Positions 54,033 to 62,292 of a stretch of 64,000 nucleotides of DNA are shown here, piece after piece; within the stretch, counting starts at the first letter, position 1; every line of letters begins with the position of its first letter. The notes beneath the pieces were generated by a model. It did no database searches. It was not told where the DNA came from and saw only the letters and a list, made by a program, of their open reading frames with translations. Made by a program: the position numbers and the translations under genes. The stretch comes from RZYY01 sp036794825 (GTDB lineage: Bacteria > Bacteroidota > Bacteroidia > Bacteroidales > 4484-276), in NCBI GenBank assembly GCA_036794825.1, contig DAIRGA010000009.1, positions 87,006-151,005 on the forward strand. Direction: 5' to 3'.

Positions 54033-54437
54033 TCATGTTTGTTTTGTACAGTTGTTTTTCTTTTCCTTTTCAAATTCAATTAACTCAATCGGGGCGCCGT
54101 TATAAAGGATCATTGCAACTCTGGTTCCTTCAACCGGCGAATTCGGAGGTGTAAGAATATTGAAGTCTCGCCTCGATAGTTCAACATCCAGATTATCCAC
54201 TTCAAAGGCTATATGAGGAACCAATTTTATCAGATCATTAACAGGACTATCATTCTCAAACCGCATCCATTCAATTCCGTATGGACTTGTATTAAAACCG
54301 GAAACATAAAATTTAAATTGAGGAATATATCTTTCTGCTTCAAAAACCTTATCCGTAGGAATTGCCATATGATGATATCTCCAACCCCATTCTGATGTTG
54401 CCAATGGAGGTTCATTATCTTGTCTTTTTATATTCAT
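54033..54437 (-). CDS. VOC (glyoxalase/bleomycin-resistance fold) protein
   Basis: 134 residues from the ATG at 54435-54437; a GTG 36 bp upstream is possible. The two beta-alpha-beta-beta-beta halves of the VOC fold are recognisable by HHMAIPTDKVFEAERYIPQF and PHIAFEVDNLDVELSRRDFN, ending in GAPIELIEFEK with the typical metal-ligand Glu. Substrate unknown. Upstream of the start lies the end motif GTTTAAG (minus strand) and directly after the stop its reverse complement CTTAAAC, as in an integron cassette. Confidence 0.8.
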   Translation of the reverse strand: MNIKRQDNEPPLATSEWGWRYHHMAIPTDKVFEAERYIPQFKFYVSGFNTSPYGIEWMRFENDSPVNDLIKLVPHIAFEVDNLDVELSRRDFNILTPPNSPVEGTRVAMILYNGAPIELIEFEKEKKNNCTKQT

Positions 54438-54481
54438 GATTGGATGTGTATGTATTCCTTCACAGTTGCACACAAAACCGC

Positions 54482-54548
54482 CTTAAACAGCGGCCGCCCG
54501 GAAGATTCCCGAAAATGGACGAGGTATGTCCAGCAACTGCGGTTTAAG
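54482..54548 (-). other. Short attC-like element (67 bp)
   Basis: On the minus strand CTTAAAC ... GTTTAAG, exact reverse complements, bracket 67 bp between the CDF gene and the VOC gene. The inner arms are only weakly complementary. The size and position suit a short attC ('59-base') site, but the site is not convincing on its own. Confidence 0.4.
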
Positions 54549-54576
54549 TCTTATTAGTAAGATGGATTAATGCTTT

Positions 54577-55476
54577 TCAGTCAGCTCTATAAGGCTCAAC
54601 ATGTACGATGATATGTGTCCGTTCCCCAAATCTTTTCCTTACAGTTATCTCAATCTCTGTTGCAATTTGATGAGATAATTCAACTGTCATGTTTTTATCA
54701 ACTTTTATATGAACTTCAACTGAAATTATTGCTCCTATTTTGCGGGTTTTTAAATTATGAAAATATTCAACACCTTCTGTTCCTTTTATGATTTCTTCAA
54801 GTTCTTTTTCTGTTGTTTCAGGGAGCGAACTATCAAGTAGTTCATCAATGCTCGGTTTTGCAATATCCCAGGCAACTTTTAGAACAAAAAAGCTCACAAT
54901 TACACCGGCAATCGGGTCAAGGATACGCCAGCTTTCTCCTAATAGTATTGCCCCAGAAATTCCCAATGCTGTGCCAATCGAAGAAAATGCATCTGACCTG
55001 TGATGCCATGCATTGGCAATCATCGCTTGACTATTCAGTTTTTTTCCTTCAATTTTTGTGTACCAAAAAAGTCCTTCTTTAGAAACAATTGAAATAAGTG
55101 CAGCATAAAAAGCAATAACTCCCGGTTGTTCAATCAATTCTCCATTTAGTGAATCAATTATTTTACCAGCCCCTGTAATCAAAATTCCTAACCCTACAAT
55201 TATCAGGGCAAAACTAATCAGCATAGTGGCAAAAGTCTCGAACTTACCATGTCCGTAATGATGCCCTTTGTCTTTTTCTTTTCCGGAAACTTTTATGAAA
55301 ACAATTACAATCACATCGGTTATAAAATCAGACAGAGAGTGAATCCCGTCAGCTATCATAGCTGTACTATGCCCGACAACTCCTGCAATTATTTTAGCTA
55401 TTGTTAATACGAAATTTATGAATGAACCCTGAAGAGTTATATTCCTTATCTGTTTTATTCTTTCATCGTTTACCAT
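54577..55476 (-). CDS. Cation diffusion facilitator (CDF) transporter
   Basis: 299 residues with about six transmembrane helices and a ~90-residue cytoplasmic C-terminal domain. The metal-site motifs are MIADGIHSLSDFITDV and NAWHHRSDAFSS; the cytoplasmic domain has LEEIIKGTEGVEYFHNLKTR and a His-containing strand near the end. It exports a divalent metal (Zn2+, Fe2+, Co2+, Cd2+ or Mn2+) from the cytoplasm; the HSLSD form of the first motif does not decide the metal. It forms its own unit with a CTTAAAC motif after the stop. Confidence 0.9.
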   Translation of the reverse strand: MVNDERIKQIRNITLQGSFINFVLTIAKIIAGVVGHSTAMIADGIHSLSDFITDVIVIVFIKVSGKEKDKGHHYGHGKFETFATMLISFALIIVGLGILITGAGKIIDSLNGELIEQPGVIAFYAALISIVSKEGLFWYTKIEGKKLNSQAMIANAWHHRSDAFSSIGTALGISGAILLGESWRILDPIAGVIVSFFVLKVAWDIAKPSIDELLDSSLPETTEKELEEIIKGTEGVEYFHNLKTRKIGAIISVEVHIKVDKNMTVELSHQIATEIEITVRKRFGERTHIIVHVEPYRAD

Positions 55477-55630
55477 ATTAAAAATTTGGGATATAGTTTA
55501 TGTTAGTTATATACACCCGGCACTGGATTAAATCCCTGTTTAGTTATTTGGGAGCAGCTGCAGATTCATCAAAACTGCCAGCACAGTCCATCATTTGCGG
55601 CTTAGTTTAAGTTCAATTTGTTAGCAGGTC

Positions 55631-56425
55631 TTATTGTGCTTTTTCGTGTCTTAAATATTGAATCCATTGTTTTTCCAGGGTGTGTTGTGGCAACCCGTAT
55701 ATGGTTTCAATATTTTCAGGCTCTTTTATCAGTAAAACCAATTTGTCAATACCATAAGTAACAACAAGGAATTCAACAATCGTAACCGAAAGTGCATAAC
55801 CGTTCATGTTGCCAAATTCGATATCCGACACGGTTGCAAGCTGTGTCCATGTTGGCGGTGTCATTCCTGTCAGGTTTGATTCTGCCATATTTCGAATGCG
55901 ATCATTTATCTGACCTGCTTCGTATTGTGCATATCCTTCGGCAAGCCATCTTGGTAACCCGGTAAAGCCTTTATCTCCACGTGCATAAGAAACCGCAATG
56001 TGTGCAAACTCATGGACAATCACTTGCATAAGAGATGCGTAGGTATGAATACTCCCCGGATTCAATGGTGATACCATCATTAGTTCCTCTCCATTCATCA
56101 TGCCGCCAACACACCAGTCTGGTGCATCCGGATAATTAATTGCGAGATGATAGGTCTTAATATCCGGATAGATTTTCACATTGATTTTTTTGTCAATTTG
56201 TATTCCTAACTGATTTGTAATTCTGGAATAATTATTCTCTAAAGTTTTTGCCAGTGTATCCAAAACTTTAATGTCGCCACTGGTTGAATAAAACCTGAAA
56301 TGCTGACTCTCTTTTGCTAAATTCAGGGAGTCTGAATTTTGCCCGGCCAGTTGTGGTGTTGCTAAACACACAAAAATTACCAGTGAAAGCGTGTTCAAAA
56401 CGACAAGTCTTAATTTCATTCTCAT
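55631..56425 (-). CDS. Exported metallopeptidase, peptidase MA-like
   Basis: 264 residues with a signal peptide (LRLVVLNTLSLVIFVCLATP). The zinc-binding motif is VIVHEFAHIAVSYARG (HExxH), followed by WLAEGYAQYEAG with the third ligand Glu, the gluzincin pattern of the peptidase MA-like family. It should act in the periplasm or be secreted; substrate unknown. A CTTAAAC motif lies 20 bp after its stop on the minus strand. Confidence 0.85.
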   Translation of the reverse strand: MRMKLRLVVLNTLSLVIFVCLATPQLAGQNSDSLNLAKESQHFRFYSTSGDIKVLDTLAKTLENNYSRITNQLGIQIDKKINVKIYPDIKTYHLAINYPDAPDWCVGGMMNGEELMMVSPLNPGSIHTYASLMQVIVHEFAHIAVSYARGDKGFTGLPRWLAEGYAQYEAGQINDRIRNMAESNLTGMTPPTWTQLATVSDIEFGNMNGYALSVTIVEFLVVTYGIDKLVLLIKEPENIETIYGLPQHTLEKQWIQYLRHEKAQ

Positions 56426-56513
56426 TTTTTGTAGATTTATTGGTTTTTAAAACTATTCCTCTGACGGCCAATTGTAATTTAGCCCGTGTTAGCGGGTCGA
56501 TGTTTTTTGTCAA

Positions 56514-57071
56514 CTAAAGCTTTTTTCTCTCGTCCCATTCTCGTTTTAGCATTGCAAATTGAAATTCACTTCCCCATTTTCCTTTAAAGAAAATATTTTC
56601 AATAAAGTAACCTTCTTGTCTAAATCCTATGCTTTTCAAAAGGTTAATTGAAGCAATATTTTCTGAGTCCGTAATTTCAACTACTCTGTGTATTTTTTTT
56701 GTGTCAAACAGAAAAGTCAAAACTCCAATTAGAACTTCTTTTGCGAAACCTTTTTTTTGTTCGAGATGAGAAATTGTTATTCCGATTTCTGCATTTCTCA
56801 TGTCGTTTTGGTCAAGTTTAATTGCACAGTCGCCAATAATTTGTCTCGTTACTTTATGTTCGATGCCATACTGTACCCATTCTCCTGCTTTTCCAAAATG
56901 TTTTGTTGAGTTGTCTTTAATAAATTCTTCGGTTTGTTCAATTGTCATAACTTCAAAACCTTGATATTTTGTAACTTCTGGATTAGAACGATAAATATGA
57001 AAGTGAGATAAGTCAGATAATTCGAGGTGTCGAATTATAAGCCGTTTCGTTTCTATATTTACTATTTCCAT
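56514..57071 (-). CDS. RimJ/RimL-type GNAT acetyltransferase
   Basis: 185 residues. Motifs are ETKRLIIRHLELSDLSHFHI at the N-terminus, IGITISHLEQKKGFAKEVLI (the acetyl-CoA loop) and ENIASINLLKSIGFRQEGYF, typical of the RimJ/RimL/ribosomal-protein-like branch that often acetylates small amines. It is the most distal unit that begins with a clear integron-type end (GTTGGGC at 57119-57125 on the minus strand). No attC was seen after it, so it may be the last cassette or have lost its site. Base composition is lower in G+C than the housekeeping genes. Confidence 0.87.
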   Translation of the reverse strand: MEIVNIETKRLIIRHLELSDLSHFHIYRSNPEVTKYQGFEVMTIEQTEEFIKDNSTKHFGKAGEWVQYGIEHKVTRQIIGDCAIKLDQNDMRNAEIGITISHLEQKKGFAKEVLIGVLTFLFDTKKIHRVVEITDSENIASINLLKSIGFRQEGYFIENIFFKGKWGSEFQFAMLKREWDERKKL

Positions 57072-57118
57072 TGTCTAAATCTCTTCTGTTTTTGATTTCT
57101 AAGGTTGTCATTTACAAT

Positions 57119-57250
57119 GCCCAACGTTCCGCAGCTATGCCCAGTAGCCGTTTTGCGGGGTTTGTCACTGTCCAAAGGTACAATGTTTCTGCGGGGTACG
57201 CTGTTTCAAATTGTTCATTCATAGGCTATTGGGCATAGATGCTGTTATGT
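57119..57250 (-). other. attC recombination site 1
   Basis: 132 bp imperfect palindrome. Minus strand: R'' ACATAAC, arms CTATGCCCAATAGCC and GGCTACTGGGCATAG, and R' GTTGGGC, which fits GTTRRRY exactly. R'' is the reverse complement of the R' (GTTATGT) in front of the winged-helix-like gene unit it ends, as expected for a cassette. Confidence 0.75.
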
Positions 57251-57301
57251 GTAGGTTGCTATTACCATAGATTTATGAATAATCACAACTTAAATATGCT
57301 A

Positions 57302-57970
57302 CTAAGTCAATAATCTTATAAATTCTTTGCCCATTTCTGTTAGATATATAGAAGGAGGGCTTGAATCTTCTGTCGTTATACTAACCAATTTATCATTATA
57401 ATCCGAAAGACCACCTTCTGAAGTTATTAAACCTTTGTTTTCTAAGTCTGTGACATAATACTTAAATTGGTATTTTTCAATTTCACGAATTGTAGTAACT
57501 TTTTGAAATATTTCCAATAAACTTTCAAATTTATCAATTTGAACAAGTGCGGTTTCATTATTAGCAATGAATCTCAAAATTTCAAACTGAGTTGGTTTTA
57601 TTGATAAAAGAATGTCCATTATAATACTATGTCTATCATTCTCCAAATCCTTAGGGTTCAGTAAACCAGAAATATAAATACTGGCGAGAACACGAATCTT
57701 TTCAGTTTGGCTAGTTCTACGTGCTTGAGTAAAAACATTAATAGTCAAGTCATAGAATTCCTCACTTTCAAGGTAATGTTTATTTATCAATTGCTCATCA
57801 ATAATTGACAATCTATCGCTAATTTCTTTTACAAGACGATTAATACGATTTTGCTGGATTCTTGAATGGTAGTCGAAGAATAATTCATTTAGAAGTGAGC
57901 CCACATATGGTATAGCTCCAATTATAGATTTTAAAGATGAAATCGCCAATTCTTGCTTATTAAGTTCCAT
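57302..57970 (-). CDS. Hypothetical protein with winged-helix-like C-terminus
   Basis: 222 residues, no signal peptide. The N-terminal ~35 residues include a glycine-rich hydrophobic segment (IIGAIPYVGSLLNELFF); a long helix follows (NRINRLVKEISDRLSIIDEQ). The C-terminal ~90 residues have the helix-strand pattern of a winged helix-turn-helix (QFEILRFIANN ... YYVTDLENKGLIT ... IYLTEMGKEFIRLL). No family was recognised. It is carried alone in a cassette bounded by matching GTTATGT and ACATAAC ends. The hydrophobic start could interact with a membrane. Confidence 0.65.
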   Translation of the reverse strand: MELNKQELAISSLKSIIGAIPYVGSLLNELFFDYHSRIQQNRINRLVKEISDRLSIIDEQLINKHYLESEEFYDLTINVFTQARRTSQTEKIRVLASIYISGLLNPKDLENDRHSIIMDILLSIKPTQFEILRFIANNETALVQIDKFESLLEIFQKVTTIREIEKYQFKYYVTDLENKGLITSEGGLSDYNDKLVSITTEDSSPPSIYLTEMGKEFIRLLT

Positions 57971-58023
57971 TTCGCATTTCTAATAAAAAAACAATAAATT
58001 GTTATTCGATTTTCTCAACTTAC

Positions 58024-58153
58024 ACATAACGGGAATGTACATGAGGCGTGGCGGGATGCGTAGCGATGTCGTATCGTAAAAGATAATGTTGATGCGGGTT
58101 ACGTCGCTCAAACCTCCTGTATCGCCCGCCATGCCTTATGTACAATATTATAG
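58024..58153 (-). other. attC recombination site 2
   Basis: 130 bp imperfect palindrome. Minus strand: R'' CTATAAT (altered from the CCATAAC expected), arms GTACATAAGGCATGGCGGG and CCCGCCACGCCTCATGTAC, and R' GTTATGT. Its interior shares GATGCGGGT and CGCTC with site 5. Confidence 0.7.
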
Positions 58154-58165
58154 CCAGTAATTTTT

Positions 58166-58831
58166 TCATCTTGATTCAGGGAGATATCCCCAATTAATTA
58201 ATTCAGTCTTGTCCTGTATAGCTCTTAATCCTCCGTCACGTAGTAGTATCAATCTGTTGGAAATATCAATTACATTTCTGTAGTCATGGTCGGTCAATAT
58301 TATCCCAATGTTTTGTGAGCAATTTTTTAGCATTATTTTAATCTTCTCAATGATTAATGGAGATACCCCATTGAAAGGCTCATCTAATAAAACAAACTTT
58401 GTCGATAAATTCAGTAATAATTTAATCTCAAAATATCTCAGTTCTCCCCCTGATAAATTTTCTATTTTTGAATATCTTACTTTCTCAAGCATTTCTTCAC
58501 CCGTGAAAAATTTATTTGCCTTTTTACCAAGATATAATTTTGAAACTCCTTCTAATGTCAATTGTTTGGGAATAAAATCTTCCTGTGGAAGAAATGTCAA
58601 TAAACCAGATGTCAGATATGGCCTATCATAAACTTTTCCATTTATTTTAATGAAACTGTTCTCAGCTTTTAATGTACCAAATAATATTTTTAGCAGTGTT
58701 GATTTTCCCGTGCCATTTCTGCCCAAAATTCCAATTATATCTCCAGTTTGACACTTTAAATATATATCTGTCAGAATTTGTTTGACATCAAATGACTTTA
58801 TTACGCTATCAATCTCAAGTATATCAGACAT
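58166..58831 (-). CDS. ABC transporter ATP-binding protein
   Basis: 221 residues. Walker A is GILGRNGTGKSTLLKI, the signature LSGGELRYFEIKLLL, and Walker B FVLLDEPFNGV, with the switch His in LTDHDYRNV. The family is the short ATPase type used in efflux or lipid-flip transporters. Its only neighbour is a 96-residue membrane protein overlapping by 8 bp, which is too small for a normal permease; the pair fills one cassette. Confidence 0.88.
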   Translation of the reverse strand: MSDILEIDSVIKSFDVKQILTDIYLKCQTGDIIGILGRNGTGKSTLLKILFGTLKAENSFIKINGKVYDRPYLTSGLLTFLPQEDFIPKQLTLEGVSKLYLGKKANKFFTGEEMLEKVRYSKIENLSGGELRYFEIKLLLNLSTKFVLLDEPFNGVSPLIIEKIKIMLKNCSQNIGIILTDHDYRNVIDISNRLILLRDGGLRAIQDKTELINWGYLPESR

Positions 58832-59114
58832 GGATCAAAATCAAAATAGAAATCCCAATAAGCGTGTTAATCACTACGCTGAATGAGATAAGAGACTTCT
58901 TTGAAAGTCCTAAATTGTAGAAAAAATAATATTGATTATTTTTTGATAATTCAATATATAATATCCCTATCACGATTCCTCCTGTCAAAAATGCCAAAGG
59001 AAATATTTGCAAAAATATTGGAAAAATTATTACGGAAATAGCTGTCGAGAATCCGAGATTAATCAGTAATAGCACCTTATAAAAGACTAAGCAAATTTTT
59101 AATTTTCTTATCAT
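58824..59114 (-). CDS. Small membrane protein paired with the ABC ATPase
   Basis: 96 residues. Three hydrophobic stretches (LVFYKVLLLINLGFSTAIS, LAFLTGGIVIGILYIEL, SVVINTLIGISILILIHV) fill most of it. Its stop overlaps the start of the ATPase gene by 8 bp, so the two are translationally coupled. It may be a minimal membrane partner of the ATPase or a protein of independent function. Confidence 0.65.
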   Translation of the reverse strand: MIRKLKICLVFYKVLLLINLGFSTAISVIIFPIFLQIFPLAFLTGGIVIGILYIELSKNNQYYFFYNLGLSKKSLISFSVVINTLIGISILILIHV

Positions 59115-59144
59115 CTATCAGCGAGTTTTTTTTCATTTTATTGG

Positions 59145-59276
59145 CCATAACGTTTGCGGCTATATGCAGTAAGGGAATGCGGGCTTCATTCCTGTCCGCC
59201 AGCTCCGAAGTTTGAGCGGGGTAGGCCTATTGAATTACCATTGAAACCCTTATTGCATATAGCATTGTTGTTATGT
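59145..59276 (-). other. attC recombination site 3
   Basis: 132 bp imperfect palindrome. Minus strand: R'' ACATAAC, arms GCTATATGCAATAAGGG and CCCTTACTGCATATAGC, and R' GTTATGG. R'' is the reverse complement of the R' (GTTATGT) in front of the ankyrin gene. The interior AAGGGAATGCGGGCTTC (plus strand) is identical to that of site 5. Confidence 0.8.
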
Positions 59277-59307
59277 GGCGTATTATTATTAACACTAATG
59301 GCAAAAA

Positions 59308-60372
59308 TTATTTATAATGCCTATTTGATAATGCTTGTTTCATGCAGAGATTACAAACTATATATCTATTATGCCCATTATTATCTTTAAGACCAGGCGG
59401 ATGACTTAATTGCTTACCTAAATCAATTTCAAATTCATGAAGTTTATTATTTGGTAAAGTTAAAACCTCACTTGGTGAAAAGCCTGATAATATCGCACCA
59501 CAAAAACTACATATTAAAACAACAGAAGGTTCTGATTTGATTTGTTTGTCAATATTTTTATTTTGAGTTGCCCCTGCTATAATAAGTAATTTCTTTATTT
59601 CATCATTATCATTATTGATTGCCCAATCTAAGGCTGTGTCACCGTTCTTATTTACATTATTAACATCAATGCCATTTTTAATTAGCAAATCAGCGATTTC
59701 ATAACCAAACTCTTTATTATATACTGTATAGTAAAGCGGAGTACAACCATCATCATCAATTAAATCCACTTTAGCTCCTTTGTTGATTAGTATTTCTGCA
59801 ACACCTCCATTACCAAAAAAGCAAACATTAAATAATGCAGATTGTTTCAGATATCTTTCTATTGCATTAATATCAACACCTTCCTCAATAAGTAATTTAA
59901 CTATTTCTACGCTATTTTCATTTGATATACAAGAAAATAACGGTGTTTTTCCTTGGTCATCTTTTATACTAACATCAGCACCATTGTCGATAAGTAATTT
60001 AACGATTTCCTTCGATCCATGTCCACATGCATAGAATAAAGGGGTTTGGTTTTCGTAAGCCCTTATATTAATTTCAGCTCCATTTTTCAAAAGTAATTCA
60101 ACGATTTCTACATATTTGAATGAACTAAATAATGGAGTATAACCTTGGTCATTTATTATATTAATAATAGCACCATTGTTAATAAGCAATTCTACAATTT
60201 CCTTATAGCCCTTTTTAACAGCAACATGTAATGGCGTATCATTAAAATCAGAATGTTTACGATAATTAATATCGGCACATATTCCAAATAACGGCTTTTT
60301 TAAATACTTTTTCACACTCTTTAATGAGCCAATTTCACATGATCTATAAAGTTTCTCATTCCTTTTGTTCAT
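59308..60372 (-). CDS. Ankyrin-repeat protein with C-terminal zinc-finger-like domain
   Basis: 354 residues from the ATG at 60370-60372; an upstream start would add 25 residues read through the recombination site. Seven or eight ankyrin repeats cover ~20-270 (TPLHVAVKKGYKEIVELLIN, TPLFYACGHGSKEIVKLLID, TALDWAINNDNDEIKKLLI). The last ~75 residues have CSFCGAILSGFSPSEVLTLP and VCNLCMKQALS, a CxxC...CxxC pair resembling a zinc ribbon or the ClpX-type zinc domain. It probably binds another protein; the partner is unknown. It fills one cassette. Confidence 0.8.
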   Translation of the reverse strand: MNKRNEKLYRSCEIGSLKSVKKYLKKPLFGICADINYRKHSDFNDTPLHVAVKKGYKEIVELLINNGAIINIINDQGYTPLFSSFKYVEIVELLLKNGAEINIRAYENQTPLFYACGHGSKEIVKLLIDNGADVSIKDDQGKTPLFSCISNENSVEIVKLLIEEGVDINAIERYLKQSALFNVCFFGNGGVAEILINKGAKVDLIDDDGCTPLYYTVYNKEFGYEIADLLIKNGIDVNNVNKNGDTALDWAINNDNDEIKKLLIIAGATQNKNIDKQIKSEPSVVLICSFCGAILSGFSPSEVLTLPNNKLHEFEIDLGKQLSHPPGLKDNNGHNRYIVCNLCMKQALSNRHYK

Positions 60373-60404
60373 ATAGAAAGTATAAGTGTTTATATTTTTA
60401 TGCC

Positions 60405-60535
60405 ACATAACGTTTACGTGTATGAGTAGTGGCGGACTTCGGAGCACTTCACTGTCAAATTATACTGAACTTGATGCGAGGTAGGATGCTAAATATCGCT
60501 ACAATCCCCGCCATTACTTATACACGATGTTGGGT
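60405..60535 (-). other. attC recombination site 4
   Basis: 131 bp imperfect palindrome overlapping the end of the methyltransferase gene. Minus strand: R'' ACCCAAC, which fits RYYYAAC; arms CGTGTATAAGTAATGGCGG and CCGCCACTACTCATACACG; and R' GTTATGT. R'' is the exact reverse complement of the R' (GTTGGGT) in front of the restriction-modification unit it ends. Confidence 0.85.
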
Positions 60536-61361
60536 GCAGTACTTCTTCTGGTTCTTCAACAATAAATAATCTTGGTTGCATTTCAATTAGTTTTACTCTT
60601 TTCCTTGCAAGTTCGCAGTATTCATGGCTTATGTCAATCCCAATGTAATTTCTACCCATTTCTGCTGCCACTCTTGCTGTTGTTCCACTTCCACTCATTG
60701 GGTCTAATACAATATCACCTTGATTTGTCCATGAAATAATATGGTCTCTTACTAATTGACATGGAAAAGGGGCAGGATGCCCTTTTGCCTCTTGGTCTTC
60801 TTGTTTTTTTCCAACAACATACTCCCAAATATTCCCTTTAATTTTTTTGTCTTTAACTGGCTTTGCCATTTTTTCTCTGGTCTGTTCGTTTTTAGAGAAG
60901 TTTTTGTAAGTCGTTCCGTTAAGCTCTAAACCTGCATGTAAACAATCAACCATCAATGGATTATGTGTTTTAACAGTTCCTTTACTAAACACAAACATAA
61001 ACTCAAATTCGTTATTATATCGTTTGCGATAGATTTGAGGAATTGGATTCGCCTTCTTAAATATCATTGTATCGTGAAGATTAAAGCCAATTTCCTGAAA
61101 ATATAATGCTTGCTTAAAACTTGTTCCTGTTTCGTTGCCGTTAATCGTTGCATCATTAACAACCCAAACTACTATGCCCCCTTGTTTTGTAACTCTGTAA
61201 AGTTCTTTTGCAATATCTTCAAAAGGGAAAACAAATCCTTTGTAATTCCGCAAATCGTCATAAGGCGGTGAAGTAACTGTAAGGTCAATTACATTGTCGT
61301 CAAACTTTCGCATAACTTCAACACAATTACCTTCTACTATTTTATTTAAATATTTGTCCAT
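60489..61361 (-). CDS. DNA methyltransferase of the restriction-modification pair
   Basis: 290 residues. DLTVTSPPYDDLRNYKGF (motif IV, TSPPY) near the start and a C-terminal DPMSGSGTTARVAAEMGRNY (SAM-binding motif I) give the beta-class order. TSPPY is seen in both N4-cytosine and some N6-adenine enzymes. Its neighbour, 11 bp upstream, is a HindIII-like nuclease gene, so the likely target is AAGCTT. The last ~15 residues are encoded by the attC site that ends the cassette. The gene would protect the host even though the nuclease gene is frameshifted. Confidence 0.88.
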   Translation of the reverse strand: MDKYLNKIVEGNCVEVMRKFDDNVIDLTVTSPPYDDLRNYKGFVFPFEDIAKELYRVTKQGGIVVWVVNDATINGNETGTSFKQALYFQEIGFNLHDTMIFKKANPIPQIYRKRYNNEFEFMFVFSKGTVKTHNPLMVDCLHAGLELNGTTYKNFSKNEQTREKMAKPVKDKKIKGNIWEYVVGKKQEDQEAKGHPAPFPCQLVRDHIISWTNQGDIVLDPMSGSGTTARVAAEMGRNYIGIDISHEYCELARKRVKLIEMQPRLFIVEEPEEVLHPTSCISNGGDCSDI

Positions 61362-61372
61362 GTTATATTTCC

Positions 61373-62292
61373 TTATTTTAATGTAAACAAACCATTGTCC
61401 GAAATTGCATTGATTGTTTTAATTCTGCTTTCAATTTTGTGAACTTTTATAAGTTCCTTCAATGCCTCTTTATGGGTCATTCGCATTATTTTTTCTCTTT
61501 CTTGGGCTAAAAATGTTAGTGCTTCTTCTTTTGCAATTGAAATACTCTCAGTTGCTACTCCTTTTTCGATATCCCATATTGGTTGGATTTTCTTTGAAAA
61601 AGAAAGAATTGTTTTGTTGACCGCCAACCAGTAATCAGTAGCATTTTTAGAGGGATTTAGAGCTTTTATCGTTTCAAATATTTTCTTTAAAAGTTGCTGT
61701 GCTTTTACTTGTCCTTCAACTTGCGAATATGAAAGAAGTAATGCTAAATGTGAATATGTAAAAATACACACATTTTGTGTTGTAGCTTGCTGATAAATTT
61801 GACTTGAAGAGGTTGGCAGTTGATATATTGGACAAACCACCATTGCATAAGGTTTCCCACGTTTCCAGCCGTGCATAGCTTGCACTTTAAAGTCTTTTTG
61901 ATTTTTAGCAGTCCTACTAAGTCTAAATGCCTTTGCGTCTGCAACAAAGCTGTAATCTTTAGCGAAAGCCTCAACATCTGCGGCATCTGTGCTCTCTCTT
62001 TTAACACTAAACTTTTTAGTCCTAATGAAGAATAAGCTAAAGAAAGCAAACAATCTGTGTATTTTGAGTAAAGTTTTTCTTCACTCGTGTCGTGTCCATA
62101 ACTTTCAGGAATATTACCACAAAGACGTAAATGGTCAATCAAAGAAGATATTCCATTTTTTTTGATTTCTGTTTCTAATTCCTTTTCTAATTTGTCGGAG
62201 TCATCTCCAAAATTACCACTCAAATTTCGGATTTCTTCAATCCAATATTGTCTGTTTTTTATCGCTTTATCTGTTATTATTTTTTTCATCAA
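61373..62292 (-). pseudogene. HindIII-like restriction endonuclease gene, frameshifted
   Basis: Two overlapping frames together cover one HindIII-like protein. The upstream frame (62292 to ~62000) begins MMKKIITDKAIKNRQYW and has SSLIDHLRLCGNIPESYG and TSEEKLYSKYTDCLLSLAYS, matching the N-terminal part of HindIII. The downstream frame has VADAKAFRLSRTAKNQKDFK, nearly identical to the HindIII catalytic region (DxK), then PTSSSQIYQQATTQNVCIFT. The switch is at AGAGAGAG on the minus strand (CTCTCTCT, 61992-61999); a two-base contraction would join the frames with no gap against HindIII. It may be a real inactivation, a phase-variable gene or a sequencing error. It forms one cassette with the methyltransferase gene. 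Confidence 0.85.
61992..61999. repeat. Dinucleotide repeat (CT)4 at the nuclease frameshift
   Basis: CTCTCTCT on the plus strand marks the point where the two nuclease frames meet. Gain or loss of one CT/AG unit would change the frame. Four units is short for efficient slippage. Confidence 0.7.

Noticed and set aside
56426..56513. GTTAGCG at 56488-56494 as the end of an attC after the GNAT gene
   Set aside because: No palindrome of attC length fits in the 88 bp gap and the motif does not match the GTTGGGC that begins the GNAT unit.
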